From: JBBIJO01 sp037445895
GTDB taxonomy: Bacteria; Bacteroidota; Ignavibacteria; Kapaibacteriales; UBA2268
Direction of reading: 5' to 3'
Length of the DNA: 64,000 bases
NCBI GenBank assembly: GCA_037445895.1
Contig: JBBIJO010000003.1
Span: 62,001 to 126,000 of the forward strand
Below, piece after piece: positions 53,869-62,256 of the stretch (positions are counted from its first letter, which is position 1; every line of letters begins with the position of its first letter). The position numbers and the translations under genes were made by a program. The notes beneath the pieces are model-generated. The model made no database searches, was not told where the DNA came from, and saw only the letters and a list, made by a program, of their open reading frames with translations.

Positions 53869-55935
53869 TTATTTAAGCCCCTTTTTAAATTTGTCGATGT
53901 TTTGGGTAAATATTTTAACAGGAATTTTTTGTTGCAGTTTCTTCAACCAGCTTTCTGTAAATCGCTTTTGCTGAATTTCGTTAATTTCGGTCGAAAAGTC
54001 GGGAATGGCTTCTTTGAATGTTTTTTCCCGTGATGGTTCGTATGAATTAATTTTTACAATTGAATATCCATTTTCGAACGCAAAAGGTTCAACAATTTGC
54101 CCAGCTACGACATTAAGTTCTTGTAGTTTTTTTGCTAGTTTGTTATCTTTAGTTGAAATTTTACCCAACTTGCCTTCTTTTTCACGGAAATTACTTCGTT
54201 GGGTGAATTGTTTCGCTAGCTCTTCGAATTTCTCGTTTCCTTCGACCGCACGTTTATATATCGCTTTTGCAAGTGAATCGGTTAAAACAAAGATTTCTGT
54301 TACATCGTAAATTGGATATGTTTTATATTTGGATTTATTCGCCTGCCAATACTCGTAGGCTAAGGTAGTATCGAACTTAACTTTATCCCATACTTCAACG
54401 GCTTCAACCTTAAAAAGAAGGATTCCATCGCGAAATTCTTTCATCATTGCAGCGAATTCAGAGCTTTCAGTTTCTAAATTTTGTGTAACTTTATCGGTAA
54501 CTATTGGATAAACAATTTTGTGCATTGCGTTTGTTAAGCCATTATGATTCAAAGGTGTTGCTCGTAATTCAGATTTAGTTTTAAGAATGTTGATGAATTC
54601 CTGAACCGTATATTTTTTGTCGAGAATTCCGAATAAATTTTGAGGCATTAAATTCTCGCTAATTTTCGAAGTCCAAGCAGTATCCAATGTTGTTTTGCTT
54701 GTGTCTAAGTTGGCAAGGAATTGCGAAAGGATTTTTTCGTCGATGAAAAAACCATATTGTTTTCGGAGTTTCTCGATAAATTCATTTTTGTCTGTCTCGA
54801 AATAAATTCTTTTGTATAACCGCTTTAAATCCTCGCGGTCGTCTTCGATGTTAAACTTGGAGCTCGAGTCCCGTTTAATAATATGCAATCCATATTCTGT
54901 TCTGATTTTTTTGTCCGATATTTCTCCATCTTTAAGTGCAAATAACGCATCTTCGAAAGAGGAGGTCAAAAATTTCCCGGTTGGTTCGAGTCCGCCAGAA
55001 CGCGAATACCATCCCCCAAGTTCACCACCACGCATTGAACTAGACGGATCCTCGGAATTCTCCTCGGCAAGTCGAGCGAAGTCTGCACCATTTTTGAGTA
55101 ATAATAGTAAACTATCGGCTTTTTTATAGGCTAATGTGGAATCCTTATCGTTAGCAATTGTAAGTAATATGTGGCGTGCTTTGACTTTTATTCTTGGTTG
55201 AATTTTATTTAGTTTGATAATAAAGTAACCAAATTTTGTTTTGATTGGGTAAGGATAAACTTCGCCTTCCTTGCAAGAAAAAATAGCGTCTTCAATTGGA
55301 CGCTGAACTTTACCACCTGTGATATAATTAAGTATTAATCCACCACGTGCGGATGACTCTTTGTCGTCGGAAGAATCCTTTGCCAATTGTGCGAAATCCA
55401 TACCTTCTTTTATCATTGCAAGGAGACGTTTAGCTTTGTTGTAGGCAGAAATAGTATCGAATTCATTTTGGGGATATTGAACAAAAATATAAGAAACGAG
55501 AGCTTCGTATTTACGATACTCTAACATTTTCTCGACATTTGGCTCGACAAGTTGGTTTTCGAAAAAGAAAGTTTCCGCCAAAAGTCTCCGATTTTGTTTA
55601 ATTTCCTCTTGAATTGTTGGTTCCTTATCAAAACCTCGCGCAAGAGCATCTTGAACTTTCAATCGATATTTAATATAAAGATTTAGGAAATCTAATATGG
55701 AATCATTGGGTAATAGGCGGAGTGGCGTGTTTTTTTTCGATAAATTTTTCAAATATGCTTTTTCTAAATCGGAAAATGTTATGGTTTCGTTACCAACAGT
55801 TGCAATTACCTCGGTTTTTTCGGTTGCTGAACTTCGTTTAGGAGACTTCTTTTGTGCAACAAGACTATTTGTAGTTAGAAATAGAAAAAAAGCGAAAAAC
55901 AATCCAGCCAAAGCAAACAAAACCCCTCGTTTCAT
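53869..55935 (-). CDS. Large parvulin (PpiC) protein with three isomerase-like domains
   Basis: 688 residues, exported (signal or anchor KRGVLFALAGLFFAFFLFLTTNSLVAQ). I can see three PpiC-type modules: about 125-245 (VSYIFVQYPQNE to GYFIIKLNKIQP), about 245-360 (KVKARHILLTIANDKDS to YGLHIIKRDS) and about 555-655 (YDVTEIFVLTDSLAKA to NGYSIVKINSYEP). A helical N-terminal part lies before and a long middle segment between. The last module is most divergent and may not be active. It probably acts with the adjoining SurA-like protein in folding or assembling outer-membrane and secreted proteins. Confidence 0.85.
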   Translation of the reverse strand: MKRGVLFALAGLFFAFFLFLTTNSLVAQKKSPKRSSATEKTEVIATVGNETITFSDLEKAYLKNLSKKNTPLRLLPNDSILDFLNLYIKYRLKVQDALARGFDKEPTIQEEIKQNRRLLAETFFFENQLVEPNVEKMLEYRKYEALVSYIFVQYPQNEFDTISAYNKAKRLLAMIKEGMDFAQLAKDSSDDKESSARGGLILNYITGGKVQRPIEDAIFSCKEGEVYPYPIKTKFGYFIIKLNKIQPRIKVKARHILLTIANDKDSTLAYKKADSLLLLLKNGADFARLAEENSEDPSSSMRGGELGGWYSRSGGLEPTGKFLTSSFEDALFALKDGEISDKKIRTEYGLHIIKRDSSSKFNIEDDREDLKRLYKRIYFETDKNEFIEKLRKQYGFFIDEKILSQFLANLDTSKTTLDTAWTSKISENLMPQNLFGILDKKYTVQEFINILKTKSELRATPLNHNGLTNAMHKIVYPIVTDKVTQNLETESSEFAAMMKEFRDGILLFKVEAVEVWDKVKFDTTLAYEYWQANKSKYKTYPIYDVTEIFVLTDSLAKAIYKRAVEGNEKFEELAKQFTQRSNFREKEGKLGKISTKDNKLAKKLQELNVVAGQIVEPFAFENGYSIVKINSYEPSREKTFKEAIPDFSTEINEIQQKRFTESWLKKLQQKIPVKIFTQNIDKFKKGLK

Positions 55936-56035
55936 AATGAGCCAAGAATATTAAACAAAAGAATACGCAAATTAAGAAAAAAAATGATTATGTATTAAAT
56001 ACAATTGTTATATTGCATTTTAAAGTAAAATTATT

Positions 56036-56470
56036 ATGCAAGAATACTTCAATAAAATACGCGATTTGTTGATGTTTCGGAGCGGTCTCGAAGAAGATGA
56101 ATCCGGGAATTTACAACCAGTAATTACAACGGGTTCGATAGTCTGGGGTGTTCTTTTACGGAGTTTTATTATTGTTCTTCTGAGCTTTATTTTTATGGCG
56201 CTAATAGAGAATAGAAGAGTCTGGTGGCTTTCTTTTCTGTTTCTTTGGCTAATTGCCGCATATCCTGGTTGGAAACAATATCAAACTTATAAGAAACGCA
56301 TTGAATATTTCGAGGAATCTACTCTTTGTGGTAAATGCACTCACTTCGATCCAACGAGTCAGCTATGTAAGTTATACGATGAGCACGTTTACGAAGGCTA
56401 CGTTCCTTGTGAAGGTGTAGATTGGGAGCCCAAAAGCTTTACAAAAGACAATGATGGCAATAAAACTTAA
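56036..56470 (+). CDS. Membrane protein with C-terminal four-cysteine motif, unknown
   Basis: 144 residues, function not recognised. Two hydrophobic helices (about 42-60 and 66-82, with VLLRSFIIVLLSFIFMALI and WWLSFLFLWLIAAYPGW) are followed by a soluble tail carrying Cys at STLCGKCTHF, SQLCKL and YVPCEGVDW. The CxxC-x10-C-x14-C spacing suggests a metal (zinc or Fe-S) or redox site. No signal peptide. The gene is divergent from the parvulin operon, and def follows 37 bases later, so they may be co-transcribed. Confidence 0.7.
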   Translation: MQEYFNKIRDLLMFRSGLEEDESGNLQPVITTGSIVWGVLLRSFIIVLLSFIFMALIENRRVWWLSFLFLWLIAAYPGWKQYQTYKKRIEYFEESTLCGKCTHFDPTSQLCKLYDEHVYEGYVPCEGVDWEPKSFTKDNDGNKT

Positions 56471-56507
56471 ATAACTTCGTTGAAGAATTTTTTTAGGTGA
56501 ATATAAA

Positions 56508-57089
56508 ATGATTCTTCCAATTTACAATGCTTTCCACCCAATCTTAAAACAGAAAACCAGCAGTGTTGAGTCTTTTGATGAAAAACTTAAGCAGTTTATT
56601 AAGGATATGTTCGAAACTATGGACTTTGCCGAAGGTATAGGGCTTGCGGCTAATCAGGTCGGGAAATCAATCTCTCTTCTTGTTGTTGGGGATATTAAAG
56701 AAGAGGGGACTGTAAAACACGCAAGGAAGGCATATATTAACCCTGTAATAGAGGCTTGGTCCGAAGAAATTGCAGACTACAATGAAGGATGTTTAAGTGT
56801 TCCAGAATTACGCGAAGACGTATCCCGCCCGAAAGCTATTCAAATTCGCTATTACGACGAGAATATGAAGGAGAATAGCGAAGAAGTGGATGGCTTATTG
56901 GCGCGTGTATTGCAACATGAAATTGACCATTTAAATGGAATATTATTTTTCGAGCGTCTTTCGCCAATTAGAAGAACATTAATCCAAAACAAATTAAAAA
57001 AGATTAAGAAAGGAATTATTGTTCCCGACTATCCTATGGTTCTTCCTAATGGGAAAATATTAGGCTCGGTGACGCAACCAACCATATAA
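56508..57089 (+). CDS. def: Peptide deformylase
   Basis: Metalloenzyme removing the formyl group from new polypeptides, 193 residues. The three family motifs are present: EGIGLAANQVG (motif 1), EGCLSVPEL with the metal-binding Cys (motif 2), and QHEIDHLNG with HExxH (motif 3), followed by LFFERLSPIRR. There is no tRNA-related fmt gene next to it. The upstream 4-Cys membrane protein is 37 bases away; the next gene downstream converges. Confidence 0.97.
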   Translation: MILPIYNAFHPILKQKTSSVESFDEKLKQFIKDMFETMDFAEGIGLAANQVGKSISLLVVGDIKEEGTVKHARKAYINPVIEAWSEEIADYNEGCLSVPELREDVSRPKAIQIRYYDENMKENSEEVDGLLARVLQHEIDHLNGILFFERLSPIRRTLIQNKLKKIKKGIIVPDYPMVLPNGKILGSVTQPTI

Positions 57090-57183
57090 TTTTGTTATGT
57101 GCTGCCTTGTAATCTTGTAATATGTTAAATAACCTAAACGTAATTTAATAATATTAATATCAGTTAGTATTATGTTTTTACGT

Positions 57184-58434
57184 TCAATGTTGGTTTGTCT
57201 TTTTCAATCTTATTGTTCCTCCCATTAAATAAAAGTAGGTAGTTATCCAGTTTGCAAGTAGAGTAGATACTCCGAAAATGAAGGTTCCAATGCTAAGCAT
57301 TGCCCACCCCGAAAGTACATTTCCTATGATACAACCTGTTGAAATACCCGCTCCTGTTCCAACAAGTAGACCTCCAAGCATCGCTATCAATGTTTGTTGT
57401 GGTTCCTTAGGTGTTAGTTTTGCTTTTCCCGTCATTTTTCCAGAAACAAATTCCCCAAACATTACCCCGATTGTCAACAAGATTAACCAAACATTAAGAT
57501 TCCTTGATTCAAGTTTTACTTGCTTGTTTGGTGGTGAATAGTTCGATTGGGTTTGTGCAATACTAGTTCGATTTTGTATACCCTTTGCTATTTGAGAAGG
57601 GAATTGTTGCTTTTCATAAATAAACTTTACATTCTTTTCTATGATTGCCTGATATAAATTGCTTACGCCGTGAGTTATTCCCAAAGGGTAGTTTCTCCCA
57701 ACAGCAAGGGAAGACAACCAAGCTAACATTGATATCATTCCGATAGATAATCCAGCCTGCCATGGTTTCCAAGACTTTGAAAATATGTTGCCAAATTTAA
57801 CATAGAATTTCTTTCGAGGGCTCTTTTTCCATTTTGTGTAACCAAAGATAATTGTAAATATTAGTAAGAAAGCAACAATAATCCAATATGGAATTCCGAG
57901 TAATGAATGCAGAGTAATAGCATTACCATTATCGTCGTTAATCACATATTCCAGTAAATGTTTGTTGAAGCCTTGCAATGGGCCGTAATCAACCGCTGAT
58001 ATGCCTAAGGGAATAGTTAAAAGCGCTGCTATAGAGTTTATATTGCCAGTTGCTCCTTTGTATAAACAACCGCTAATACAACCGCCTGCTAAAACAGTCC
58101 CAATACCGAAAATTATACCCCCAACTAAAAAACTAAGCCAATATAGCTTTTTAGGAACTAATTGAATTATTCCAATATTTTCGAAAATTGCAAAAAGAAC
58201 CATTGATGTTAAAATGGCAATCCACAGTCCAAATATTTTTTCCTTATCTTTCATTAAAAGTATTTCACTCATTGCAGAAGCACCGCATAAATCGCCTTTT
58301 TGAAGAGAAAATCCAAATAGAAATCCGACTACAAGCGATAAAATAACCCACTGTCTTGTTAGTATTGCTAAAACAATAATTGAACAGCAAAAAAGGATAC
58401 TTATGGTTAAAAGGCTTTTCCAATTATTGAACAT
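57184..58434 (-). CDS. YeeE/YedE family transporter
   Basis: Inner-membrane protein of the YeeE/YedE (DUF395) family, 416 residues with about ten hydrophobic segments. Internal duplication is visible: LQKGDLCGASAMSEIL, FGIGTVLAGGCISGCLYKGATG in the first half and VGTGAGISTGCIIGNVLSGWAMLSIG in the second, each with conserved Cys. Characterised members take up thiosulfate, and others are linked to selenium. There is no TusA-like gene next to it. It lies 222 bases downstream of acr3 on the same strand; a shared transcript is possible but unproven. AAAGGAG precedes the ATG. Confidence 0.88.
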   Translation of the reverse strand: MFNNWKSLLTISILFCCSIIVLAILTRQWVILSLVVGFLFGFSLQKGDLCGASAMSEILLMKDKEKIFGLWIAILTSMVLFAIFENIGIIQLVPKKLYWLSFLVGGIIFGIGTVLAGGCISGCLYKGATGNINSIAALLTIPLGISAVDYGPLQGFNKHLLEYVINDDNGNAITLHSLLGIPYWIIVAFLLIFTIIFGYTKWKKSPRKKFYVKFGNIFSKSWKPWQAGLSIGMISMLAWLSSLAVGRNYPLGITHGVSNLYQAIIEKNVKFIYEKQQFPSQIAKGIQNRTSIAQTQSNYSPPNKQVKLESRNLNVWLILLTIGVMFGEFVSGKMTGKAKLTPKEPQQTLIAMLGGLLVGTGAGISTGCIIGNVLSGWAMLSIGTFIFGVSTLLANWITTYFYLMGGTIRLKKTNQH

Positions 58435-58656
58435 AGCCGTCTCCTTTATTTAATTTGTAGTATTCAAACAGATATTTTTTATAATACATAATAATCTTAA
58501 TTGGGATAAAATCGGTCAAACCACTTCTCGATTCTTTTTACTCCTGAGGTAATGGATTAACGAATGATTCTTACGAGAAGCGTTGCATCATTGTTTGCAA
58601 TTAGAAAAGTTTAAATGCCTAACTATAACAAGCAGTTTTTCCCAGAATAAGTTTTT

Positions 58657-59739
58657 TTATAACTCACTAATTTCTTCTTCCGTTATAGTTACAATTTCGT
58701 TGCTAAAGTATTTTTTCTGGAAATATAAAGCTACGTTAACAAGTGCGATTAAAACCGGTACCTCTACTAAGGGACCTATAACAGTTGCAAAAGCCGCTGG
58801 GGAATTTATCCCAAATACCGCAACTGCAACTGCGATAGCTAATTCAAAATCATTGCTTCCGGCTGTGAAAGCTACTGTTGTTGCTTTTGCATACGATGTC
58901 CCTTGTTTCTTTACAAAGAAAAAAGTAAGAAAAAACATCAAAGCAAAATAAATGGAGTAGGGGATTGCAACACGGACTACATCCAGCGGAAGTTCAACTA
59001 TCTTCTCTCCTTTTAGCGAGAACATTACAAAAATTGTAAACAGTAGTGCAATCGGTGTTACAAAAGAAAGTTTAGGAATAAACTTATGATGATACCATTC
59101 TTTGTTCTTGGCTTTTACCAAAATTCCGCGTGTTAATATACCTCCTGCAAATGGAATTCCTAGATAAATTAAAACTGTTATAGCAACTTCTCCTATGGAT
59201 ATACTTACAAGTGCGCCGCTGAATCCGAATGAAGTTGGAAGAATTGTGATGAAGATATAAGTATAAACGGAATAAAAAAGCACTTGGAAGATTGCGTTGA
59301 ATGCAACTAAGCCTGCGGCAAGTTCTGAATCGCCTTTTGCCAAGTCGTTCCAAACCAACACCATTGCAATACAGCGAGCAAGTCCAACCAGTATCACTCC
59401 AATCATCATCTCTGGTTTATCGTTCAAAAAAAATATTGCAAGAAAAAACATCACAAGTGGTCCAACAATCCAGTTTTGGATTAACGATATGCTTAGAAGT
59501 TTTATATCCTTAAAAACTATTGGGAGTTCTTCATATCTGACTTTTGCAAGTGGGGGATACATCATTAAAATTAATCCGATTGCTATTGGAATGTTTGTGG
59601 TGCCTCTGCTAAATGAATTCCAAAAATCTGCGATGCCTGGAAATATCGAACCTACTATAACACCAATGAACATTATTGCAAAAATCCATAACGTCAAGTA
59701 GCGGTCGAAGAACGATAATTTCTTGGATATTGTTGCCAT
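58657..59739 (-). CDS. acr3: Arsenite efflux transporter ACR3
   Basis: Arsenite exporter of the ACR3 (bile acid:sodium symporter-like) family, 360 residues with about ten helices. ATG at 59739 is chosen because AAAGGA lies just before it; a TTG 5 codons upstream would place the ribosome site inside the gene. Typical ACR3 stretches: FWNSFSRGTTNIPIAIGLILMMYPPLAKVRYEELP, GLARCIAMVLVWNDLAKGDSELAAGLVAFNAIFQVLFYSVYTYIFI (with the essential Cys in ARCIAMV), and FTAGSNDFELAIAVAVAVFGINSPAAFATVIGPLVEVPVLIALV. Third gene of the arsR-arsC-acr3 operon. Confidence 0.95.
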   Translation of the reverse strand: MATISKKLSFFDRYLTLWIFAIMFIGVIVGSIFPGIADFWNSFSRGTTNIPIAIGLILMMYPPLAKVRYEELPIVFKDIKLLSISLIQNWIVGPLVMFFLAIFFLNDKPEMMIGVILVGLARCIAMVLVWNDLAKGDSELAAGLVAFNAIFQVLFYSVYTYIFITILPTSFGFSGALVSISIGEVAITVLIYLGIPFAGGILTRGILVKAKNKEWYHHKFIPKLSFVTPIALLFTIFVMFSLKGEKIVELPLDVVRVAIPYSIYFALMFFLTFFFVKKQGTSYAKATTVAFTAGSNDFELAIAVAVAVFGINSPAAFATVIGPLVEVPVLIALVNVALYFQKKYFSNEIVTITEEEISEL

Positions 59740-59800
59740 TGTATTTCCTTTCAATTTGTGTTCTATTCTTGTTTTAGCTTTCTTTATATCCTTAATGATT

Positions 59801-60220
59801 CTATCTTTTTAATTCGTTTAAATAAAACTCATAAAAATCCCTTTTAATTTCCTCTCGAACTTTTCTAAATACCGAAAGAATTTCTTCTTCCGAGCCGGTT
59901 GCTTCGGCAGGGTCCTCGAAACCAATATGTATTTGTTTGCCCACTTTACCAATGAAAATTGGACAGGATTCTTTTGCATTGTCGCATACAGTAACAACAT
60001 AATCAAATGATTTATCTAAAAAATTATCCACTGGTTTAGGATAATGCCGAGATATGTCAATCCCAATTTCTTTCATCACTTGGACTGCTTTTGGATTAAC
60101 TTGATTCGATGGTTCTGTACCGGCTGAATAAACTTCCAATTTCTTATCAAAGGATTTTAAGAACCCTTCTGCCATTTGACTTCGGCAAGAGTTTCCAGTA
60201 CATAAAATTAGTATTCTCAT
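59801..60220 (-). CDS. arsC: Arsenate reductase, low-molecular-weight phosphatase type
   Basis: Thioredoxin-linked arsenate reductase making arsenite for ACR3, 139 residues. The P-loop CTGNSCRSQMAEGF (Cys7 and Cys12) and the resolving cysteines in VCDNAKESCPIF (Cys79 and Cys86) are all present. This is the LMW-PTPase fold class, not the glutaredoxin class. AAGGA precedes the ATG. It lies between arsR (51 bases) and acr3 (about 60 bases). TrxB is encoded elsewhere in the window and could supply electrons through thioredoxin. Confidence 0.96.
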   Translation of the reverse strand: MRILILCTGNSCRSQMAEGFLKSFDKKLEVYSAGTEPSNQVNPKAVQVMKEIGIDISRHYPKPVDNFLDKSFDYVVTVCDNAKESCPIFIGKVGKQIHIGFEDPAEATGSEEEILSVFRKVREEIKRDFYEFYLNELKR

Positions 60221-60271
60221 ATTTTTCCTTTTTTATATTTGGTCAAACATCGAAATATTAAGAGAAAAAAA

Positions 60272-60616
60272 TTATACGTTACATATTTTGTTCCTATCCA
60301 AAAATTCTATTTTTTCAAAGTCTGATTTAATTTGTCGATCCCCGCTTAACCAAAACGAAAGCAGCATAACAATTTGCTGAATATATGTATCGGTGGTTGA
60401 AAAATTGATTTTGTAATTAACCCATTTACCTTCTTTTTTGCTAACTATAAACCCAGCGTCTCGAAGTATTGATAAGTGTTTTGAAACAGTAGAAAATGTA
60501 ATGCCCAACACCTCGCGTAATTCGCAAACGCAAAGAGGTTTACGAGATAACATTAACAAGATTCTTAGTCTATTTTTATCGGAAAGAACCTTAAAAATTT
60601 TTATCAATTCCTTCAT
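60272..60616 (-). CDS. arsR: ArsR/SmtB family transcriptional repressor
   Basis: Metalloid-responsive winged-helix repressor, 114 residues. The helix-turn-helix is ITFSTVSKHLSILRDAGFIVSKKEGKWVNY; the sensing site KPLCVCELREVLG holds the CVC pair of As(III)-responsive ArsR proteins. It is the first gene of its operon and most likely autoregulates it: a 20-bp palindrome lies 25 bases upstream of its ATG. In the absence of arsenite it would block transcription of arsR-arsC-acr3. Confidence 0.95.
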   Translation of the reverse strand: MKELIKIFKVLSDKNRLRILLMLSRKPLCVCELREVLGITFSTVSKHLSILRDAGFIVSKKEGKWVNYKINFSTTDTYIQQIVMLLSFWLSGDRQIKSDFEKIEFLDRNKICNV

Positions 60617-60641
60617 AGATTTTGATTATTTTGTTAAATTC

Positions 60642-60661
60642 ATTTCGCTAATCAGCGAAAT
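60642..60661. promoter_or_regulatory. Probable ArsR operator
   Basis: Perfect inverted repeat ATTTCGCT (60642-60649), 4-base spacer AATC, AGCGAAAT (60654-60661), with the half-sites about one helical turn apart. It overlaps TAATTTCG on the minus strand, one base off the TAnnTTTG -7 element, so binding would block the promoter. Confidence 0.65.
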
Positions 60662-60781
60662 TAGGAAAAATTTTTTACTAAAAATAATGATTGAATAATT
60701 TTTATCGAAAGTATTTGTAGGTCGAGTTTCTAATCAATAGTTTTGTTATTCTTAGGTATTTTATTAATTTTGTAATTGAAT

Positions 60782-60856
60782 CGGCGTGTAGCGCAGCCTG
60801 GTTAGCGCACTACTTTGGGGTAGTAGGGGTCGCCAGTTCGAATCTGGCCACGCCGA
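60782..60856 (+). tRNA. tRNA-Pro (anticodon GGG)
   Basis: Full cloverleaf: acceptor CGGCGTG (60782-60788) with CACGCCG (60849-60855), D-arm GCGC/GCGC, anticodon stem CTACT/AGTAG with loop TTGGGGT (anticodon GGG at 60817-60819), T-arm GCCAG-TTCGAAT-CTGGC. Discriminator base A; CCA is not encoded. Confidence 0.96.
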
Positions 60857-60857
60857 C

Positions 60858-60896
60858 AAAACGAAATAGGAATTGTAACAATTCCTATTTCGTTTT
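60858..60896 (+). terminator. Terminator after tRNA-Pro
   Basis: 18-bp perfect inverted repeat (60858-60875 and 60879-60896) with a 3-base TAA loop that begins 2 bases after the tRNA and ends in TTTT. It should end the tRNA transcript. Confidence 0.8.
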
Positions 60897-60969
60897 GGAA
60901 ATTATCAGTTGCAATGAGTACTGCAACAGTTAACGGAGAACTCCATCTCCCATATTTAATCTTATCTTG

Positions 60970-61057
60970 CGGAAAGGGAGGGATTCGAACCCTCGGTACC
61001 TTCATCAGGTACACACGATTTCCAGTCGTGCCAGTTCAGCCACTCCTGCACCTTTCC
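60970..61057 (-). tRNA. tRNA-Ser (anticodon GGA)
   Basis: Minus strand: acceptor GGAAAGG/CCTTTCC, anticodon stem CACGA/TCGTG with loop CTGGAAA (anticodon GGA, from 61023-61021), a long class II variable arm (GTACC...GGTAC) and T-loop GGTTCGAATCC. Discriminator G, as usual for Ser. CCA is not encoded. It converges with tRNA-Pro. Confidence 0.96.
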
Positions 61058-61154
61058 AAACCCACAAAATTACTAAATTTTCTTAAAATGGGGCAAAACC
61101 GCTGTAACTTTGTGGTATAAAATTTGTTTTTATTATTTTGAAGTTTTGAGAAAA

Positions 61155-62222
61155 ATGGAAGTTGAATTGAAAAGAAGAAATTTCGTGAAATTTATGAGTT
61201 TCGCGACTCTTGTAAGTGCTTTCGATGGCGCGAAAAGTTATGCTTCTCAACTCGCAGAAGGTAGCGAAAACGTTTCTATTTTTCCACAACCGCTCGACGT
61301 TGGCGATACCGTTGCAGTAACAGCTTCAGCAAGTCCGAGTAATTTATGGGAAATTCAACCAATGGTTAATCTCTTTAAAAGGAAGGGGATATCTGTGGTT
61401 GTTGGCGAAACCGTTACAAAAAGAAATAAAAATTTCAGATATCTTTCTAACGATGATGAGTTTCGAGCTAAGGAGTTTATGGATTTTGTTCTTGACCCCA
61501 AAATAAAAGGGATTATTTCTGCTCGAGGTGGTTACGGTTCAATTAGGATATTAAAGTATTTGAATTATGAACTCATTAAGCAAAACCCTAAAATTATATT
61601 GGGATATAGCGATTTTACTTGTGTATTGAACGCGATTCATAAGTTAAGCGATATAATAACTTTCCACGGTCCACTTGCTAATTTTTATCCCGATAGTTTT
61701 ACAACTGAGAGTTTAGGTAAATTAATTTTTAGAAAAAATATTGTAAACAATGTTAATCAGAGGTATAAATTTACGCGGGAGAATGTTCTTGTCGATGGTG
61801 TAACCAGAGCACCTTTAGTTGGTGGTAATTTAACTAGTTTGGTTTCCCTTCTTGGAACGAAATACGAACTCGATACCAAAGATAAAATATTATTTTTTGA
61901 AGAAGTCGATGAACAACCTTATAAAATCGACAGAATGCTTAAACAATTGGAACTTGCCGGTAAATTCGATAATTGCCGCGGCATTATTATTGGTTACATA
62001 AGTAAACTCGATGCGAAAAGGAACTTTTTCCCAGACTATTCTTTTACAATACGTCAGGTTATAGAAATGAACCTCGGCAAATTAGAAATACCTGTTGTTT
62101 TTAATTTTCCTTTTGGTCATTACAAAAAATTTATGACTTTGCCCTTAGGAGTAGAGGGTATTTTGGATACAAAAAGTCGAGAATTTTTGGTAATTTTGCC
62201 CGAGGTATTAACTAAATTATGA
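61155..62222 (+). CDS. LD-carboxypeptidase (S66 family) with Tat-like leader
   Basis: Muramoyltetrapeptide carboxypeptidase-like S66 peptidase, 355 residues from the ATG at 61155. It trims the D-amino acid from peptidoglycan tetrapeptides. Recognisable: GDTVAVTASASPS at the N-terminus of the domain, GIISARGGYGSIRIL, LGYSDFT with the nucleophile Ser, TFHGPLANFY, GNLTSLVSLLGTKYELDTKDKILFFEEVDEQPYKIDRMLKQLELAG (Glu) and the final FPFGHYKKFMTLPLG with the His. The N-terminus is EVELKRRNFVKFMSFATLVSAF, a twin-arginine (RRxFVK) leader, so export by Tat is likely. E. coli LdcA, by contrast, is cytoplasmic. Confidence 0.9.
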   Translation: MEVELKRRNFVKFMSFATLVSAFDGAKSYASQLAEGSENVSIFPQPLDVGDTVAVTASASPSNLWEIQPMVNLFKRKGISVVVGETVTKRNKNFRYLSNDDEFRAKEFMDFVLDPKIKGIISARGGYGSIRILKYLNYELIKQNPKIILGYSDFTCVLNAIHKLSDIITFHGPLANFYPDSFTTESLGKLIFRKNIVNNVNQRYKFTRENVLVDGVTRAPLVGGNLTSLVSLLGTKYELDTKDKILFFEEVDEQPYKIDRMLKQLELAGKFDNCRGIIIGYISKLDAKRNFFPDYSFTIRQVIEMNLGKLEIPVVFNFPFGHYKKFMTLPLGVEGILDTKSREFLVILPEVLTKL

Positions 62223-62256
62223 AAAATTTTGTTTTAATAAATATGTGGTGAACAAA

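Noticed and set aside
58525..58579. CTTCTCG/CGAGAAG inverted repeat between acr3 and the YeeE gene
   Set aside because: Only 7 bp with a 41-base loop; weak as terminator or operator.
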